From: JBJKRF01 sp046704785
Lineage (GTDB): Bacteria > Chloroflexota > Anaerolineae > Anaerolineales > Villigracilaceae
Direction: 5' to 3'
NCBI GenBank assembly: GCA_046704785.1
Contig: JBJKRF010000128.1
Span: 1-27,373, forward strand
Length of the DNA stretch: 27,373 nucleotides
Part shown: positions 15,090-23,601 of the stretch, one piece after another
How the letters are laid out: each line of letters starts with the position of its first letter
Numbering within the stretch: position 1 is the stretch's first letter
Made by a program: the position numbers and the translations under genes
Notes under the pieces: model-generated
Database searches by the model: none
Told to the model about the DNA's origin: nothing
Seen by the model: the letters and a program-made list of their open reading frames with translations, nothing else

Positions 15090-16206
15090 TCAACGCCCAG
15101 AACTTGGAAGCACTGTCGCCATCCAAAAACCCGTTTTCAACGAGTTGCTGGCGCGATTACGCGAAAAAGGCTTTGAGACCGTTGGCCCGCACGTCCAGGA
15201 CGATACGCTGGTTTACGGTCCAATCGAAACACTTGACGACTTGCCACGCGGCTACGTCAGCGAGCAGGAAGCCGGGTATTTCCGCCTGGTCAACGCCGGG
15301 CATTCGCATTATTTCGACATTATCCCCGGTGCACAATCCTGGAAACAGTTCCTGTTTCCGCCACGCACCGAACTGTTCAAATTGCGCAAAGCAAATGGCA
15401 AATGGGAAACGCTGGACTCGCAACCCGAAGCACATAACTATGCCTTCATTGGCGTACGCGGCTGCGAATTAGCAGCCATCCAGATTCAAGATAACATTTT
15501 CATGCGGCCAGACTTCACCGATCCGCTCTACCGTGCGCGCCGCGAACACGTCTTCATTCTGGCGGTCAATTGCCTGCATCCCGCCGGGACGTGTTTCTGC
15601 GCGTCGATGGGCACGGGACCGCGCGTCAAAGAAAACTTCGACTTGAGCCTGACCGAACTCGACGATGTGTTCCTTCTGGACGTTGGCTCCGAACTGGGCC
15701 GCGACCTGCTGACCGAGTTACCATTCGAATCTGCCAGTGCGTTCTTGTTGAGCGCTGCTGAACGGGGTCTGGAACAGGCCAGCCAGCAAATGGGCCGCAC
15801 GATGGACACCAGCGACTTGCCGGAGCTATTGCTCAACAACCTAGACAATCCCCACTGGCTGGAGATCGGGAATCGTTGCCTGAGCTGCGCCAACTGCACC
15901 CAGGTCTGCCCCACCTGCTTTTGCTGGGATACCGTCGACGCTGCCAGCCTGACCGGGACCGAGGCGAAACGTGAGCGCGTCTGGGACTCGTGCTTCAACC
16001 CAGGCTATTCTTACCAGGCGGGCGGCAATACCCGTCCCACCATCCACTCGCGCTACCGCCAATGGCTTTCACATAAGCTGGGTACCTGGAAACAACAATA
16101 CGGCACGCTTGGCTGCGTGGGCTGCGGACGTTGTATCACCTGGTGCCCCGCCGAGATCGACATCACTGCCGAAGTCACTGCGCTACGCAAGGAGGCCCAG
16201 CGATGA
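15079..16206 (+). CDS. [NiFe] hydrogenase (group 3b type), beta subunit, 4Fe-4S protein
   Basis: A 375-residue cytosolic iron-sulfur subunit of the HydB/AsrA type that passes electrons between the hydrogenase module and the flavin subunit. Two ferredoxin-like cluster motifs are at the C-terminal side: Cys267, 270, 273, 277 (CLSCANCTQVC) and Cys346, 349, 352, 356 (CVGCGRCITWC). The N-terminal two thirds has the family blocks GVRGCELAAIQIQD (125-138) and NCLHPAGTCFC (164-174), whose extra Cys may bind a further cluster. It overlaps the gene before it by 11 bases and the gamma gene by 4 bases. Confidence 0.93.
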   Translation: MLNNQRPELGSTVAIQKPVFNELLARLREKGFETVGPHVQDDTLVYGPIETLDDLPRGYVSEQEAGYFRLVNAGHSHYFDIIPGAQSWKQFLFPPRTELFKLRKANGKWETLDSQPEAHNYAFIGVRGCELAAIQIQDNIFMRPDFTDPLYRARREHVFILAVNCLHPAGTCFCASMGTGPRVKENFDLSLTELDDVFLLDVGSELGRDLLTELPFESASAFLLSAAERGLEQASQQMGRTMDTSDLPELLLNNLDNPHWLEIGNRCLSCANCTQVCPTCFCWDTVDAASLTGTEAKRERVWDSCFNPGYSYQAGGNTRPTIHSRYRQWLSHKLGTWKQQYGTLGCVGCGRCITWCPAEIDITAEVTALRKEAQR

Positions 16207-17072
16207 CCACACTGCAAACCACCTCGCAAGTTGCCACACACACCAGTCGCCTGCTCGAACCCCAATGGGCAGAGATCAGCGCCATCACGCCCGAAGCGGA
16301 AGGCATCTCGACGTACTGGCTCAAGTTCACAGACCCGGCCCTCCAGGCGGCGTATCGCTTCCAGCCGGGACAATTCAACATGCTTTACGTACCCGGCTAC
16401 GGGGAAGCAGCGATTTCCATCAGTTCGGACTCGGAAGACCCGGACGCCATCGGCCATACCATCCGTTTCGTGGGGAACGTCACGCACGCCATCGGTCGCC
16501 TGAAAGTGGGCGATCTCGTCGGCGTACGGGGTCCGTTCGGCACGTGCTGGCCGATGAAAGATATACAAGGCCACGATGTGATCATCGCCTGCGGCGGCGT
16601 TGGCCTGCCCCCGCTGCGCCCGGCGATTCACTACATCATGAACCACCGGGAACAGTTCGGAAAGGTCTACCTGCTGTATGGCGCACGCACCCCACACGAC
16701 CTGCTCTACCCGGACGACTACCAGAAATGGCAAGAGGCCGGTATCCAGACTCAGATCACGGTCGACCGCGCCGACGAGAACTGGCAGGGACAGGTGGGCG
16801 TGGTGCCGATGCTGTTCTACCGCTTCCGCCTGGACGCGCCCAACAGCGTCGTCCTGACCTGCGGCCCGGAAATCATGATTCGGTACGTGGTCTACGAAGG
16901 CCTGGCGCGACGCGTGCCCGCCGAACAGATCTACGTCTCACTGGAACGCAACATGAAATGCGGCCAGGGGTCATGCGGACACTGCCAGATTGGTCCGTAC
17001 TTCATCTGCAAAGACGGCCCGGTGTTTCGGTTCGACGCGTTGCAATCGTTCTTCAACGTGGAGGCATTCTAA
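16203..17072 (+). CDS. [NiFe] hydrogenase (group 3b type), gamma subunit, FAD/NAD(P)-binding
   Basis: A 289-residue diaphorase subunit that exchanges electrons with NAD(P)H. The FAD part has RFQPGQFNML (52-61) and the AISISS block (70-75). The nucleotide-binding part begins IIACGGVGLPPLRP (127-140). Near the C-terminus Cys253, 258, 261 and 269 would hold a 2Fe-2S cluster, as in dihydroorotate dehydrogenase electron-transfer subunits. AAGGAGG at about 16189-16195 and the ATGA overlap with the beta gene fix the start at 16203. A longer frame beginning at 16131 lies inside the beta gene. Confidence 0.94.
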   Translation: MTTLQTTSQVATHTSRLLEPQWAEISAITPEAEGISTYWLKFTDPALQAAYRFQPGQFNMLYVPGYGEAAISISSDSEDPDAIGHTIRFVGNVTHAIGRLKVGDLVGVRGPFGTCWPMKDIQGHDVIIACGGVGLPPLRPAIHYIMNHREQFGKVYLLYGARTPHDLLYPDDYQKWQEAGIQTQITVDRADENWQGQVGVVPMLFYRFRLDAPNSVVLTCGPEIMIRYVVYEGLARRVPAEQIYVSLERNMKCGQGSCGHCQIGPYFICKDGPVFRFDALQSFFNVEAF

Positions 17073-17878
17073 TGAGCACCCGCAAACCTACCATTGCTGT
17101 TTTCAAATTCTCGTCTTGCGACGGTTGCCAGCTCTCCCTCCTGAATATGGAAGATGAACTGCTGGACCTGGCCGGCGCTGTAGACATTGCCTACTTTCTG
17201 GAAGCCACTCGCGCGACGCGTCCTGGCCCTTACGACATTGCCATCGTCGAAGGGTCGGTGACCACGCCGCACGAAGTGGAACGCATCCAGGAAATCCGCC
17301 GCGACTCAAAAATCCTGGTCGCGCTGGGCACCTGCGCCACGTCCGGCGGTGTTCAGGCGCTACGTAACTTCGCCGACGCGAAGGAATACGCCGACATCGT
17401 CTACCCGCACCCGGAATATCTACACTATCTCGACACCGTCACGCCGATTGCCGAGGTCGTTCCGGTCGACCTGGAACTATGGGGGTGCCCGGTCAACAAG
17501 GCCCAGGTGCTGGAAGTGATCGTAGCACTACTCGAAAATCGTCGGCCCAACCTGCCGCCCTACACCGTCTGTCTGGAATGCAAGCGACGCGGCGCCATCT
17601 GCGTGCTGGTCGACAAAGGCATCCCCTGCCTGGGGCCGCTCACGCAGGCCGGCTGCGGCGCGCTCTGCCCCTCATACGGACGCGGCTGCTACGGCTGCTT
17701 CGGCCCGGCCCGCGATACCAACCCCAGCTCGATGACCAACATCCTGCACAAACACGAACGTTATCCCGGCGAGACGGCTCGCCTGTTCCGTGGCATCAGC
17801 GGCAACGCACCCACCTTCCGCGAAACGGCGACAACACTCCTGACCACCGGCCACAACGCTCCTAAGGAGGCCAAATGA
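17072..17878 (+). CDS. [NiFe] hydrogenase (group 3b type), delta (small) subunit
   Basis: A 268-residue small subunit carrying the iron-sulfur relay next to the nickel site. The proximal cluster ligands are Cys16 and Cys19 (SSCDGCQ), Cys88 (LGTCATSGG) and Cys139 (GCPVNK). Eight more Cys follow (167, 170, 177, 186, 195, 199, 206, 209), enough for two further 4Fe-4S clusters. There is no twin-arginine signal peptide, so the enzyme is cytosolic, as expected for group 3. The start codon overlaps the gamma stop (TAATG), and the stop overlaps the alpha start (ATGA). The open frame extends far upstream on the same phase (to 15971), but that part is only a shadow of the beta and gamma genes. Confidence 0.94.
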   Translation: MSTRKPTIAVFKFSSCDGCQLSLLNMEDELLDLAGAVDIAYFLEATRATRPGPYDIAIVEGSVTTPHEVERIQEIRRDSKILVALGTCATSGGVQALRNFADAKEYADIVYPHPEYLHYLDTVTPIAEVVPVDLELWGCPVNKAQVLEVIVALLENRRPNLPPYTVCLECKRRGAICVLVDKGIPCLGPLTQAGCGALCPSYGRGCYGCFGPARDTNPSSMTNILHKHERYPGETARLFRGISGNAPTFRETATTLLTTGHNAPKEAK

Positions 17879-19164
17879 CCCGCGAAAACATCGAAGTTCC
17901 CGCCCTGGCGCGCGTGGAAGGAGAAGGCGGCCTGTTTATCGGCCTGAAAGATGGTTCCGTAGCCGAGATTCGTCTCGACATTTACGAGCCACCGCGCTTC
18001 TTCGAAGGCTTCCTGCGCGGGCGTTTCCTACAGGAAGTGCCCGACATTACGGCGCGCATCTGTGGCATCTGCCCGGTAGCGTATCAGATGAGTTCCGTCT
18101 ACGCTCTGGAACAAGCCAACGGCATGCAGATCACCCCCTCGATCCGCGCGCTACGTCGCCTGATGTATTGCGGCGAATATATCGAAAGTCACGCGTTGCA
18201 TATCTACATGCTCCAGGCGCCGGATATGCTCGGTCATGAAAGCGCGCTCAGCCTGGCTGTGGATGCCCCCGATGTGGTGCGTAAAGCCTTACGCCTGAAG
18301 AAGGTCGGCAACCACTTGTTGAGCACCATCGGCGGACGCTCGGTGCATCCCGTCAGCGCCTGCGTGGGCGGCTTCTACAAATGGCCGGACGCACAAGCCA
18401 TCAAAGCCCTGCTGCCCGACGTGGAATGGGGCCTGCAAGCTGCCATCGAAACCGCGCGTTGGGCCGCCGATCTACCCTTCCCCGAACTCGATGTAGCCTA
18501 CGAATTCGTAGGCCTGCACCTGCCGGACGAATACGCCATCATCGAAGGCGACGTGCTCTCCAGCAAACGCGGCAGCATGCCGGTCGACGAGTTCGACAAG
18601 GTCTATCTCGAAGACCACGTAGCCCACTCGAACGCCCTGCACAGCCACACCAAAGACGGCCAACCTTACCTGGTCGGCCCGCTGGCGCGCCTGAATCTCA
18701 ACCATGAACAACTCGGCCCGGCGGCCCAGGCCGTCATGAAAGATATGCGACTGACCTTCCCGCTGCGCAATCCATACAAAGCCTTGCTGGCCCGCGCCGT
18801 GGAACTGGTTCAGGTTTACGAAGAAACTGTCAACCTGGTCAAGAATTACAAGCCGGAAGGCCCCAGCAGCGTCCCATTGACGCTCAAGGCCGGCCAGGGC
18901 TGCGCCGCCACCGAAGCCCCACGCGGGCTGCTCTTCCACCGCTACACCGTCGACGCAAACGGCCTCATCCAGACGGCCCGTATCGTCCCGCCCACGGCCC
19001 AGAACCTGGCGCGCATCGAAGCCGACCTGCTGGCGATGGCCCCCAACGTGCTCGATAAACCGCACGACGAAGCCACTCTAACCTGCGAGCACCTCGTCCG
19101 CGCCTATGACCCGTGCATCTCGTGCGCAACGCATTTCTTGAAACTGGAAGTCAAGGAAATCTGA
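17875..19164 (+). CDS. [NiFe] hydrogenase (group 3b type), alpha (large, catalytic) subunit
   Basis: A 429-residue catalytic subunit. The first nickel-binding motif is RICGICPVAYQ with Cys63 and Cys66. The second is DPCISCATH with Cys414 and Cys417, so all four nickel-site Cys are present. A Tyr stands at position 70, where many other groups have His; as I recall this is usual for group 3b. His420 is followed by nine residues (421-429), the C-terminal extension that a maturation protease removes after nickel insertion. The start is fixed by AAGGAGG at 17863-17869 and the ATGA overlap with delta. A strong terminator follows at 19185-19219. The group 3b assignment rests on subunit order and the gamma/beta partners. 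Confidence 0.95.
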   Translation: MTRENIEVPALARVEGEGGLFIGLKDGSVAEIRLDIYEPPRFFEGFLRGRFLQEVPDITARICGICPVAYQMSSVYALEQANGMQITPSIRALRRLMYCGEYIESHALHIYMLQAPDMLGHESALSLAVDAPDVVRKALRLKKVGNHLLSTIGGRSVHPVSACVGGFYKWPDAQAIKALLPDVEWGLQAAIETARWAADLPFPELDVAYEFVGLHLPDEYAIIEGDVLSSKRGSMPVDEFDKVYLEDHVAHSNALHSHTKDGQPYLVGPLARLNLNHEQLGPAAQAVMKDMRLTFPLRNPYKALLARAVELVQVYEETVNLVKNYKPEGPSSVPLTLKAGQGCAATEAPRGLLFHRYTVDANGLIQTARIVPPTAQNLARIEADLLAMAPNVLDKPHDEATLTCEHLVRAYDPCISCATHFLKLEVKEI

Positions 19165-19184
19165 GCATTCTCCTGTAAAATAGT

Positions 19185-19219
19185 GGGAGTGGACGCCCCA
19201 CAGCGTTCACTCCCTTTTT
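19185..19219 (+). terminator. Rho-independent terminator of the hydrogenase operon
   Basis: GGGAGTGGACGC (19185-19196) pairs with GCGTTCACTCCC (19203-19214) with one G-T pair and a 6-base loop, followed by TTTTT. It lies 20 bases after the alpha subunit stop and before the protease gene. Confidence 0.85.
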
Positions 19220-19282
19220 CATTCCTCCGTGCGGAGCATACGCCCCGTTTGCTTTTCCCCGTTTTCCAGGACTTTTCTCGCC

Positions 19283-19789
19283 GTGAATGCAGCTTCCTCT
19301 CCCAACATCGTCATCATCGGCCTCGGACAATCCCTGCGCGGCGATGACGCCGTCGGGCTCGCAGCCGTGCGTCTCTGGCAAGAGACCTATCCCAGCAGCG
19401 TCTCCGAAGCGCGCCTCCGTGTGGAGATGGCGGAACTGCCCGGCCTGACCCTGCTCGACCTGCTCGACGGTGCCGACGCTGCCCTGCTGGTGGACGCCGT
19501 CGTCTCAGGAGCGGCGCCAGGCACATTGCACCTCGTCGGCCCGGACGACCTGTCCGCGTTTGTGGCCGGCGCCGAGTCGGCGCACGGCTGGGGCGTATCT
19601 GAGACGTTGGCACTGGCGCACCAGTTGGGGCAATCCCTGCCCGCGCAGATCATCATCCTGGGCATCGAAGCCGCCTCCTTTGAGATGGGCGCGCCGCTCA
19701 GTGAAACCGCCAGGCAGGCGCTGCCTGCGGCGGCCCGACAGATCGAGTCACAACTGCGGGCTTGGCTGGCATCGAGTGGGGCCAGGTGA
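19283..19789 (+). CDS. Hydrogenase maturation protease (HyaD/HycI family)
   Basis: A 168-residue peptidase of family M52 that would cut the nine-residue tail off the alpha subunit. The N-terminal motif is IIGLGQSLRGDDAVG, where most members read GxGNxLxxDDGxG, so Asn is replaced by Gln while the Asp pair is kept. A second conserved region, LLVDAVVSG, supplies the central Asp. His in SAHGWGVSE is the likely third metal ligand. The start is uncertain: GTG at 19283 has a weak AGGA about a dozen bases before it, and GTG at 19229 would add 18 residues with no ribosome binding site. The gene lies behind a strong terminator, so it depends on read-through or its own promoter. Confidence 0.85.
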   Translation: MNAASSPNIVIIGLGQSLRGDDAVGLAAVRLWQETYPSSVSEARLRVEMAELPGLTLLDLLDGADAALLVDAVVSGAAPGTLHLVGPDDLSAFVAGAESAHGWGVSETLALAHQLGQSLPAQIIILGIEAASFEMGAPLSETARQALPAAARQIESQLRAWLASSGAR

Positions 19790-19900
19790 CCGCCGCTTTG
19801 AAAGCGACTGTCACTGAACTGTAAAGTCAATATAAGCTTTGACGCAACGAAATAGCAGTATAGTAACCGGGTAAATCACACGCAAGCTATCCAAATTTAC

Positions 19901-20004
19901 AGCTCTCTGGGAACCCACGTGGCGAAGCAGATGTATAGGATATGGGAGCGCTCCACGCCACTCCACCTAACGACGACCTCCTCACCACGGGAAATTCCAA
20001 AGAA
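19901..20004 (-). repeat. MITE/REP-like intergenic repeat, copy 5
   Basis: Read on the minus strand it begins TTCTTTGGAATTTCCCGTGG and ends GGTTCCCAGAGAGCT, matching both family ends. The core carries GGAGCGCTCC (19945-19954, a perfect palindrome) and nearby repeated GTGGAGTGG/GTGGAG. It lies 22 bases before the ribosome binding site of the HD-GYP gene, and the longer reading frame from 19942 would translate part of it. Confidence 0.8.
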
Positions 20005-20037
20005 TCTGATTTGCTTTTAGAATACAGGAGTCCAGGT

Positions 20038-23000
20038 ATGAAAGCAAATCCGAAAAACAGATCGGGAAATATTTCGAAAGCGACAGGTAAAATTTCTGAC
20101 AACATCCTGGATCGCGTTAGTGACGCCTTTACTGCATTCGATTCCACCTGGCATTATACCTATCTAAATGAAAAAGCCGCCGAATGGGCCGGGCGAAAAC
20201 CCGAAGACCTGCTCGGCAAACGAATCTGGGACGAATTTCCTGAACTCGTCGATGGCCCGTTCTATAAAGTCTGCCAGCAGGCGCTCCAAAACCAGGAAGT
20301 CATTTTACTGGAAGAAATCCGAAACAAGCGTTGGTACGCGATACGCATCTACCCTTCGCCCGACGGCTTGACCATCCACTCTGCAGATATTACCTGGCAC
20401 AAAGAGGCCGAACAACGCATCCGCTACCTGAGCCGCTTGTATGCGACGCTGAGCCAGGTCAACCAGACCATTGTGCGGGTCAAAAACCAAAGCGCACTCT
20501 TCGAAGGAATCTGTAACGTGGCAGTCGAGTTTGGACAATTTGGCCTGGCATGTATTTGCCAACCTGGGCCAAAAGAGCGATTAAAAGTGGTGGCTGCTGC
20601 CAGCCGGAACATAGATGATTTGCGCAATTCCCATAAACAGCGTATCGGCACGGACCTGGCGAACGCCGCCATCCACGCCGGAATCGTCGTGATCAGCGAG
20701 GCACCCTCACCGCAGCGACGCAAATCGGCGGAACCACGTTACCAATCGTCAGCGGCGGTACCTTTCCGCCTCCGGGGAGAAGTCGTCGGGGCGTTGGCTT
20801 TGTACGCCGTCGAGGCGGATTTCTTCACGCAGGAGGAACATAAACTCCTGGAGGAGATCAGTCTGGATATCTCCTTCGCGCTCGACACCATTCAAACCGA
20901 AGAGGAACGCCAACAAGCCGAGGGCCGGCTCTATGAACAGAACGTCCTTCTACAAGAGATGAGCTACATGGCCCACATCGGCGGCTGGGAATTCGACGTG
21001 CAGAGCGGGGCAGGCACCTGGACTGACGAGGTGGCCCGTATCCACGATATGGACCCTGCGCAGACGACCAACGTCGAGATCGGGCTCAGCGTCTATCAGG
21101 GTGAGTCGCGTGAAAAAATCGAGGCAGCGCTGCAGAAGGCCATCGAGTTGGGCCAGCCTTACGAACTCGAATTGGAGATGGTCAGCGTAGCTGGCAATCA
21201 CAAATGGATTCGCACCATTGGTCACCCCGTCAAAGAGGCAGGCCGGGTGGTGAAAGTCCATGGAACCTTTCAAGATATTACCGAACGCAAACAAGCGGAG
21301 GAAAACCTGCGCGCCAGCGAAGCCAGGGAACGCGCCCACGCCAAAGAATTGGAAACGATTCTGGATGCGGTTCCCGACCTCGTCTGGATCGTGCACGATC
21401 CGCAAGGGAAAAATATCACCGGGAACCGCGCCACAGCCGAATTCTTACACATGCCACAGGATGCCAACCTGTCGACCGTCGTCCCCGAAGGCCCACACCA
21501 CTTCACCGTTTGGAAGGACGGCCAACCACTTTCAGCGGAAGAATTGCCGACCCAACGCGCTACGCATGGCGTTACTGTCGAGAATTTCGAAGAAGATGTG
21601 CTCTTTGACGACGGCACCCAACGCCATTTGCTGGGGAATGCCTCGCCGTTGTACGACTCGCAGGGCAACATACGCGGCGCGGTGGCCGCTTTCCGTGATA
21701 TTACAGAGCGGGAACAGGCAAAAGCGCAGATGGAACAACAAAAAGAACTGCTGCAAACGATTGTCGACAATATCCCCGTATTGATTTCTTTGATCGAAAA
21801 AGGCGATCAGGTGAAATGGCTCAACCACGAGTGGCAGCGCCTGTTGGGATGGTCGCTCGAAGACATGCAAGATCAGAACATCCTGGAAAAATTACACCCG
21901 GAATCTGCCGACCGCGAACGGGCAATTCAGGCCCGCTATACGTCTGACCCGCCAGGAGATTGGTACGACCTGCGCACCCAGACGAAATCAGGCCAGATGT
22001 TGAACATTTCCTGGGCAAACGTGGCGCTGGGCAACGGGGCCAGCCTGCGCATTGGTCAAGACGTGACGGAGCGCAAGCAGACTCACGAGCAGGTCGAGCG
22101 CCAAATTCAACGTCTTTCGGCACTGAGAGATATCGACTCGATCATCTCTTCCAGCTTCGACCTGCACATTACGCTCGATTTCCTGCTGGCGCACGTCGTC
22201 GACCAGTTGAACGTGGACGCCGCCGTCCTGTTATTGTTCGACCCCGCGCTCTACGAACTAAATTTTGCCGCCCAACACGGTTTTCATGGCAATACCATCA
22301 CACGGCATTCGCTCCAACTTGGGCAAGGCTACGCCGGAAGGGCAGCGCGCGAGCGTCGCCTGATCTACAGCACAGACCTGTCGCAAGCGGGCCAGCCGGC
22401 CCTCCTGGGCGAAGCCATGTTCGAAGAAGGCTTTACGGCAACGTACGCCGCCCCGCTCATCATGAAGGCGCAGCTTAAAGGTGTGCTACAAGTCTTTCAG
22501 CGCGCCCCCTTCGATGCCGACTCGGAGTGGTTGGGATTCTTCCAGACGCTGGCCGGGCAAGCCGCCATCGCCGTCGAGAACTACGATTTGTTCGTTGGCC
22601 TGCAACGCTCGAACCTGGAACTGCGCGTGGCCTACGACGCAACCATCGAAGGCTGGTCGCGGGCCCTCGACCTGCGCGACAAAGAGACGGAGGGTCACAC
22701 CCAACGTGTGACGGAGATGACGCTCAAGCTCGCCAGCCTGATGGGTATGAGCGAAAGCGACCTGGTGCACGTGCGTCGGGGCGCGTTACTGCACGATATC
22801 GGCAAACTGGGCGTGCCCGACAACATCCTGCTCAAACCGTCTGCGTTGACCGACCAGGAATGGGCCCTGATGCATAAACATCCACAGTACGCCTACGATA
22901 TGCTCGCGCCGATCAGTTTTCTGCGCCCTGCACTGGCTATCCCTTACTGTCATCACGAAAAATGGGATGGAAGCGGTTACCCGCGCGGCTTGAAGGGAAT

Positions 23001-23187
23001 CGAAATTCCGCTCTCGGCGCGCATCTTCGCTTTGGTCGATGTCTGGGACGCTTTGCGCTCCGACCGTCCATACCGCCCCGGCTGGTCTACAAACGAAGTC
23101 CTGGAATACATCCGCGTCAACGCCGGCACCCACTTCGATCCTCAAGTTGTCCGGCTCTTCATCGGATCCAATTTGAGCAGAGGATAA
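20038..23187 (+). CDS. Multi-sensor PAS/GAF protein with HD-GYP phosphodiesterase domain
   Basis: A 1049-residue soluble protein. The domains in order are PAS (about 22-130), GAF (135-290), PAS (309-417), PAS (437-557), PAS (570-680), GAF (687-854) and HD-GYP (860-1049). PAS units end in DITER- or DVTER-type linkers. In the last domain His887, the HD pair His919-Asp920 in LLHDIGK, HHE, and GYP at 980-982 are present, as in enzymes that break down cyclic di-GMP. No membrane segment is seen. The start at 20038 is supported by AGGAG at 20026-20030 with 7-base spacing. The earlier in-frame ATG at 19942 lies in a repeat copy. Signals may be redox, gas or small ligands bound by the PAS/GAF domains, but the sequence does not show which. 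The gene stands alone and is followed by a hairpin. Confidence 0.93.
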   Translation: MKANPKNRSGNISKATGKISDNILDRVSDAFTAFDSTWHYTYLNEKAAEWAGRKPEDLLGKRIWDEFPELVDGPFYKVCQQALQNQEVILLEEIRNKRWYAIRIYPSPDGLTIHSADITWHKEAEQRIRYLSRLYATLSQVNQTIVRVKNQSALFEGICNVAVEFGQFGLACICQPGPKERLKVVAAASRNIDDLRNSHKQRIGTDLANAAIHAGIVVISEAPSPQRRKSAEPRYQSSAAVPFRLRGEVVGALALYAVEADFFTQEEHKLLEEISLDISFALDTIQTEEERQQAEGRLYEQNVLLQEMSYMAHIGGWEFDVQSGAGTWTDEVARIHDMDPAQTTNVEIGLSVYQGESREKIEAALQKAIELGQPYELELEMVSVAGNHKWIRTIGHPVKEAGRVVKVHGTFQDITERKQAEENLRASEARERAHAKELETILDAVPDLVWIVHDPQGKNITGNRATAEFLHMPQDANLSTVVPEGPHHFTVWKDGQPLSAEELPTQRATHGVTVENFEEDVLFDDGTQRHLLGNASPLYDSQGNIRGAVAAFRDITEREQAKAQMEQQKELLQTIVDNIPVLISLIEKGDQVKWLNHEWQRLLGWSLEDMQDQNILEKLHPESADRERAIQARYTSDPPGDWYDLRTQTKSGQMLNISWANVALGNGASLRIGQDVTERKQTHEQVERQIQRLSALRDIDSIISSSFDLHITLDFLLAHVVDQLNVDAAVLLLFDPALYELNFAAQHGFHGNTITRHSLQLGQGYAGRAARERRLIYSTDLSQAGQPALLGEAMFEEGFTATYAAPLIMKAQLKGVLQVFQRAPFDADSEWLGFFQTLAGQAAIAVENYDLFVGLQRSNLELRVAYDATIEGWSRALDLRDKETEGHTQRVTEMTLKLASLMGMSESDLVHVRRGALLHDIGKLGVPDNILLKPSALTDQEWALMHKHPQYAYDMLAPISFLRPALAIPYCHHEKWDGSGYPRGLKGIEIPLSARIFALVDVWDALRSDRPYRPGWSTNEVLEYIRVNAGTHFDPQVVRLFIGSNLSRG

Positions 23188-23242
23188 CGGTTGGAACGCC
23201 AGACCCCGCAATAAACCGGTTTTCCAAAGCATGACCCAAAGC

Positions 23243-23286
23243 ATATAGGGGATGAGCCGGTGCAAAACGCCGCTCATCCCCTATAT
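23243..23286 (+). terminator. Hairpin terminator behind the HD-GYP gene
   Basis: ATATAGGGGATGAGC (23243-23257) pairs perfectly with GCTCATCCCCTATAT (23272-23286) over a 14-base loop. It lies 55 bases after the stop codon. The T-run behind it is short (ttt), so termination strength is uncertain. Confidence 0.6.
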
Positions 23287-23314
23287 TTCCCAATTTCTCC
23301 TAAAACCAAAAGAA

Positions 23315-23411
23315 GGTTCTCCCATAATTAACAAAAGATGCGATGATGTGAGCATGCGGAGCACTCCACACCGCCACAAATCCGCTTCATTTCGCCGGCT
23401 CCAGGAGAGCC
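23315..23411 (+). repeat. MITE/REP-like intergenic repeat, copy 6
   Basis: Starts GGTTCT and CCCATAATTAA (with the TTTGGGATTT block lost). It then has a loose inverted-repeat core around GTGAGCATGCGGAGCACTCCAC, and ends AAATCCGCTTCATTTCGCCGG with CCAGGAGAGCCC. The right half matches copy 7 almost base for base. Confidence 0.75.
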
Positions 23412-23473
23412 CAAAAGAAGCATGTTTTTCATATCTTCAAACTCGACAAACCCAGTATAAAATAACAAAGACT

Positions 23474-23550
23474 CTTTGGGATTTCCCATAATCAGGGAAG
23501 TAGACACTTCCACAAGAATCCGCTTCATCCCGCCGATTTCCAGAGAGCCC
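23474..23550 (+). repeat. MITE/REP-like intergenic repeat, copy 7
   Basis: Starts TCTTTGGGATTTCCCATAAT, then CAGGGAAGTAGAC, and ends ATCCGCTTCATCCCGCCG then ATTTCCAGAGAGCCC. The core hairpin is reduced to a few bases (tagacacttccacaag). It lies 63 bases behind copy 6 in the same orientation. TATAAA at 23456-23461 between the two copies is a possible -10 box, which would put copy 7 into the leader of the gene at 23602. Confidence 0.8.
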
Positions 23551-23601
23551 TAACAGAACGACCCCATGACTCATCTATTATTCCAGGAGAGAACCAAGGC
23601 C

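Noticed and set aside
15971..17071. Long open frame giving a 635-residue protein whose end is the hydrogenase delta subunit
   Set aside because: The first 367 residues are Arg/Pro/His-rich shadow sequence over the beta and gamma genes. The delta gene has its own ATG at 17072 overlapping the gamma stop.
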